The notes under the pieces were generated by a model, which had not been told where the DNA came from, did not search any database, and saw nothing but the letters and a program-made list of their open reading frames with translations. DNA of 64,000 nucleotides from Pycnopodia helianthoides (Eukaryota; Echinodermata; Asteroidea; Forcipulatida; Asteriidae): positions 6,642,948 through 6,706,947 of the forward strand of contig CM063243.1 in assembly GCA_032158295.1 (NCBI GenBank), written 5' to 3'. Positions within the stretch are counted from its first letter, which is position 1, and every line of letters starts with the position of its first letter. A program made the translations under genes and the position numbers. Below, one piece after another: positions 59,710-64,000 of this stretch.

Positions 59710-61345
59710 CTACATGAAAAAAAAGATCATCATTAATTTTAGGTATTATTCGTACGCCGAAAATAAAAATAACATACTAAATAGTTAAGATTTGAACAGC
59801 TGCTCAAACGTCCGTGTATTTTATCATATTCTCATTGAGTTCAGCCAGTATATGCACGTATCAATTGTAGTTTTGGCCCTCTGGGACCTGGTACTTTGGA
59901 AGAAGTAGCCGGTATATAGACAGGGGTAAACTGTGTCCTGCCCTGCCGGTACAATAGCAGGGACTCTGCCAAGGTTGTATTTATAACAATTTTGCCCCGC
60001 CATACCGGATATAGCAGAGACTTTGCTGAGGTGGTACAAATTTTTTTCTATGCCCCACAAAAAATGCCAGGGCCAGGATTGTGAAAGTGTTGTGACAAAT
60101 ATCCTACATCTTGGGGCCGGCCAGAGAAGTGATTTCATATTAGTTTTTTTTTTTATTTACAGTTTCTTTAAGTCACCTGTACGTAATTTGTCATTTTTAT
60201 TTTTAATTATTTCAATCACTGTCAGTGATTTTGTCTAAAATAACTTTACTTTAAACACAAGCTACTGTCTAAAACTAGAAAATGTACACTTTTGAAATTC
60301 GTTGTAATTTTTCTAAATTGTGTTTACTGAGTTGAGATGTTATAATAAAGAAAGAATTTTTTTTTAAATAAAGATTTAAAGGTATTTTCTTAATAAAACA
60401 ATCTGTTTTATTTTACATGTTTAATAAATATTAATGCAATACTATTACACCAACCATAAGCGGATCACAGGAGAAAAGCCCAACCCCGCCCAATTGGCCT
60501 GAATATACCGGCCCGTTCCCCACCCCAATAGGCCAATGTTTTCAGATGGATTTATATTAAAGTAATTGAGTGTGGTCTTATGACTGCCACTACAAGCCAT
60601 GCGTCCATCAACCACTTAATTAAAAATAACAAATGGGACCTTTATTTTTGAGCATCGCACAAACAGAAAATCAAAATGGGCCATAGGCAACATACATCAG
60701 GTAGCCCGACATCAGGTAGAAAGCAAATTAACAACAATTAGACTTTAAAAAAAAACCAGTTTTTAACAAAATTATTTAAAATAATTAACTATTCATGTTC
60801 AGAAATAAAAAATTTATTACAATAAAAAAATTAACCTAAACACAGAATATAAGTAATAAATATATGTAGCTGAACAAATAAATAAATAAATCTTTAAACA
60901 TAACGCTAGTCTCGTGTGTAGGTAGCTCCACCCCCAGACACCACGCCTCCTCTACCCCACCCCATCCCATCCCCAACCAACCCAACTATCTTAAAACAAC
61001 AATAAAGATGTTTTTATTTTAACCTCGGACCATAAGCTGTTCAGCATTTACAATATTTCACCTTATTTTGCAACATAATAAATATCATTTTTTTTTACTT
61101 TAACAACAGGAATTGCAATATTGCGCTTCTGGTTGCACAATTGAGCAACATTGCATTATTTGCACTTTGTCCCTAGTTTGTGCGGACTGACAGTTACACT
61201 TAGTGTAGTTGTTGATGATATTTGGCACTTTATTTTGGGTTGGTTGGTTTATTTGATGTTTTTCTTCACATGTATCGACAGAAATTGGTATGGTGAGAAG
61301 TAACTTAAAATAATTGTGTGGTTGTTGCAAAAATGAAGTGAACCG
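59710..61345. other. AT-rich sequence upstream of ACTR10 exon 59557-59709
   Basis: Expected to be ACTR10 intron 1. No first exon found. A GC-richer patch at 59870-60120 has internal similarity (CCTGCCCTGCCGGTACA, TTGCCCCGCCATACCGG), suggesting a degraded repeat. The rest is poly-A/T-rich without features. Confidence 0.5.
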
Positions 61346-61991
61346 GTCCTACTAAAAGCCGACAACACGCCGACAACAAGTCCAGAGTGCCGACAACACG
61401 CTGACAACAAGTTTCAAATACCTTACAAACAGCAAATAAACCAAGGATTTATTAGAAATATGTGTACTATGTAATATTAACAAAAAATGCAATGGCATAA
61501 CTTCACGAAAAGTCTGAATTTTTAACCAGAAAAAAACACGAAAATACACGAAGTGCGGTCGGACGCCATCTTGGCCTAAAAACCGTGTTTCGACCATTAC
61601 ATTATGATACGGGGGTAACACATCCGGCCTAGTAATTATTATGCCAATAGCAATAATAAGCTGTGGGATGACGCTCGCCCTCTGTTGTTTTGTAAGCGCT
61701 AATTACATCTTACCCGTATCATAATGGAATGGTCGAAACACGGTTTTTAGGCCAAGATGGCGTCCGACCACACTCCGTGTATTTTCGTGTTTTTTTTCTG
61801 GTTAAAAATTCAGACTTTTCGTGAAGTTATGCCATTGCATTTTTGTTAATATTACATCGTACACATATTTCTAATAAATCCTTGGTTTATTTGCTGGTTT
61901 TAAGGTATCTGAAACTTGTTGTCGGCGTGTTGTCGGCACTCTGGACTTGTTGTCGGCGTTGTCGGCGTGTTGTCGGCTTTTAGTAGGACCC
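61346..61991. mobile_element. foldback element, copy 1
   Basis: Starts GGTCCTACTAAAAGCCGACA and ends with its inverse TGTCGGCTTTTAGTAGGACC. The arms (about 270 bp each) are near-identical and include repeated GACAACACGCCGACAACAAG words and GCCATCTTGGCCTAAAAACC. Loop at about 61620-61705. No coding content. Confidence 0.92.
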
Positions 61992-62836
61992 TCCCGAACT
62001 GGTCAAACATGTCAAATGACTGTACACAGATTGTAGCTATGTTAGAGGTAGTGCGATATTGACATTTCCTATTCTGGCCGCACACAAAAAAGAGGTTTTT
62101 CAAACTAATGTTGCTTCGAACTGACATGCTGTATGAGCTTCAAATCACTCCTGTAGGTCAATAAAATTCTGTTCTTTCATAATCTCTTTGAAAAAAGGCA
62201 AAACTTTTCCTCACTTTTTCACACATAAAAAAAATTCAGAGATGGTCACCGACACGACGACCGCGAGCGCAGCCATTTTTGAACTTTTTTGAGAAATAAA
62301 TTGGCTCTGACCGTTTTCAGTTATACCGCCCTCTCTTGACTTCTGATAAAAAAAATACTGCCATCTATGGATAGAGAGAGGATTGGAAAGTCTACGGTGC
62401 TTTTTTTCCCGTCTCAATCGGTGAATAAATAAGGTTTTTACGTATTTTTTTACCGTTTTTGGCCAAATTTTGACTAAATTTCATATTTTTAAGGAATTTA
62501 TACATTCAGCGACGGCGGGGTATGCTGTCAAACCTATATCAGTAGAAAGCTTGTCCATTTTTGAGTAAGAAAAGTTGGATTTTGTTCCTGCGCGAGGTCG
62601 CGCATTTTTTTTATGAAGGTTTTAATTCAATCACGGCACTCGGTAAAATCTCATTTTTAACCTTTGAGTGCACGTTAGAGATAGGGCTGAAATGTTTAGC
62701 AGTCCGGGGGGTCTTAATTTAACAATCTCTTTTACCTCAGTTGGCGACCAGAAGAGTACCTCGTGTATAGACCCAGTAACTGGGGCGCTGTACTCCTTTT
62801 TCAAAATTTTGACATTATCTGTCGTACTAGCGCCCC

Positions 62837-64000
62837 AGCGAAAGCTACCAAAAATATGGGGAAGTGCAACATTTTCATAAAAAATCAGAGATGTCACACC
62901 AAAAATGCCCCAGAATGACGGAAATACCCAACGAATTACCTTCAAAACTGCCAACTGGCCTCTCCATATGTTTAAGATGTAACACCAGGCATGAAATTGT
63001 ACTCGCGGAAATTTGTCCGGCTAAAAAATGATGATTTTTTGAGACATTCCCGGTTTCCGTTGATCATGTCCAGCCATCGTTTTCATGGCTACCCTGCGGG
63101 GTCCTACTAAAAGCCGACAACACGCCGACAACAAGTCCAGAGTGCCGACAACACGCCGACAACAAGTTTCAGATACCTTAAAACCAGCAAATAAACCAAG
63201 GATTTATTAGAAATATGTGTACTATGTAATATTAACAAAAATGCAATGGCATAACTTCACGAAAAGTCCGAATTTTTAACCAGAAAAAAACACGAAAATA
63301 CACGGAGTGCGGTCGGACGCCATCTTGGCCTAAAAACCGTGTTTTGACCATTCCATTATGATACCGGTAAGATGTATTTAGCGCTTACAAAACAACAGAG
63401 GGCGGGCGTCATCCCACGGCTTATTATTGCTATTGGCATAATAATTACTAGGCCATCACTACACCCCCGGATGTGTTACCCCCGTATCATAATGGAAAGG
63501 TTTTTAGGCCAAGATGGCGTCCGACCGCACTCCGTGTATTTTCGTGTTTTTTTCTGGTTAAAAATTCGGACTTTTCGTGAAGTTATGCCATTGCATTTTT
63601 GTTAATATTACATAGTACACATATTTCTAATAAATCCTTGGTTTATTTGCTGGTTTTAAGGTATCTGAAACTTGTTGTCGGCGTGTGTTCGGCACTCTGG
63701 ACTTGTTGTCGGCGTGTTGTCGGCTTTTAGTAGGACCCCCGCAGGGTAGCCATGAAAACGATGGCTGGACATGATCAACGGAAACCGGGAATGTCTCAAA
63801 AATCATCATTTTTTAGCCGGACAAATTTCCGCGAGTACAATTTCATGCCTGGTGTTACATCTTAAACATATGGAGAGGCCAGTTGGCAGTTTTGAAGGTA
63901 ATTCGTTGGGTATTTCCGTCATTCTGGGGCATTTTTGGTGTGACATCTCTTATTTTTTATGAAAATGTTGCACTTCCCCATATTTTTGGTAGCTTTCGCT
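62837..64000. mobile_element. large palindrome running off the window, containing foldback copy 2
   Basis: 62837 (AGCGAAAGCTACC) is the inverse of the last bases of the window (GGTAGCTTTCGCT), and the two halves match inward all the way to the core at 63100-63737, which is a second copy of the foldback element 61346-61991. The centre is near 63418. Arms are at least 580 bp and continue past 64000. Open frames on either arm (for example 62954-62631 minus) mirror each other and are not treated as genes. Confidence 0.92.

Noticed and set aside
62631..63962. Open frames on opposite strands with similar residues (VFPSFWGIFGV type)
   Set aside because: They are mirror copies in the palindrome arms; no coding signature beyond this.

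Overview
This is eukaryotic, intron-rich, AT-rich animal DNA. The density of MITEs and foldback elements, the tRNA-derived SINEs and the protein similarities suggest a marine deuterostome invertebrate. An echinoderm such as a sea star is my best guess, but it is an inference; no species-specific marker is visible.

Layout. (1) About 1-18.4 kb, + strand: the 3' part of the autophagy lipid-transfer gene ATG2, with 17 coding exons (about 855 C-terminal residues) ending at a TGA at 17608-17610. Its introns carry two minisatellites, tRNA-derived SINEs and MITEs. (2) 18.4-23.5 kb: intergenic, with foldback elements. (3) 23.5-32.3 kb, - strand: a divergent PRD-like homeobox gene, with first exon at 31874-32252, homeodomain split between 26128-26363 and 24928-23999, and a large intron filled by nested transposons. 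(4) 32.3-38 kb: a second, more divergent homeobox-like gene (36341-37890, - strand) with the same exon/phase plan but without Asn51 of the homeodomain. (5) 38-43.7 kb: intergenic, with TTAA-flanked MITEs and a small unidentified coding-like segment. (6) 43.7-59.7 kb, - strand: nine exons of the dynactin subunit gene ACTR10 (Arp10/Arp11), whose first coding exon lies outside the window. One of its introns has AT-AC, U12-type signals. Its introns contain a hAT element with a perfect 8-bp target duplication, LINE fragments and a Mutator-like MITE with a 9-bp target duplication. (7) 60-64 kb: repeat-rich, with a foldback element and a palindrome more than 1.1 kb long that runs off the right edge.

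The genes have no shared pathway: ATG2 acts in autophagosome membrane growth, ACTR10 in the dynactin pointed-end complex, and the homeobox genes are presumed transcription regulators. The homeobox pair looks like an old tandem duplication. All exon boundaries were read by eye from GT-AG (or AT-AC) sites, reading phase and remembered homologues; no alignment was run.
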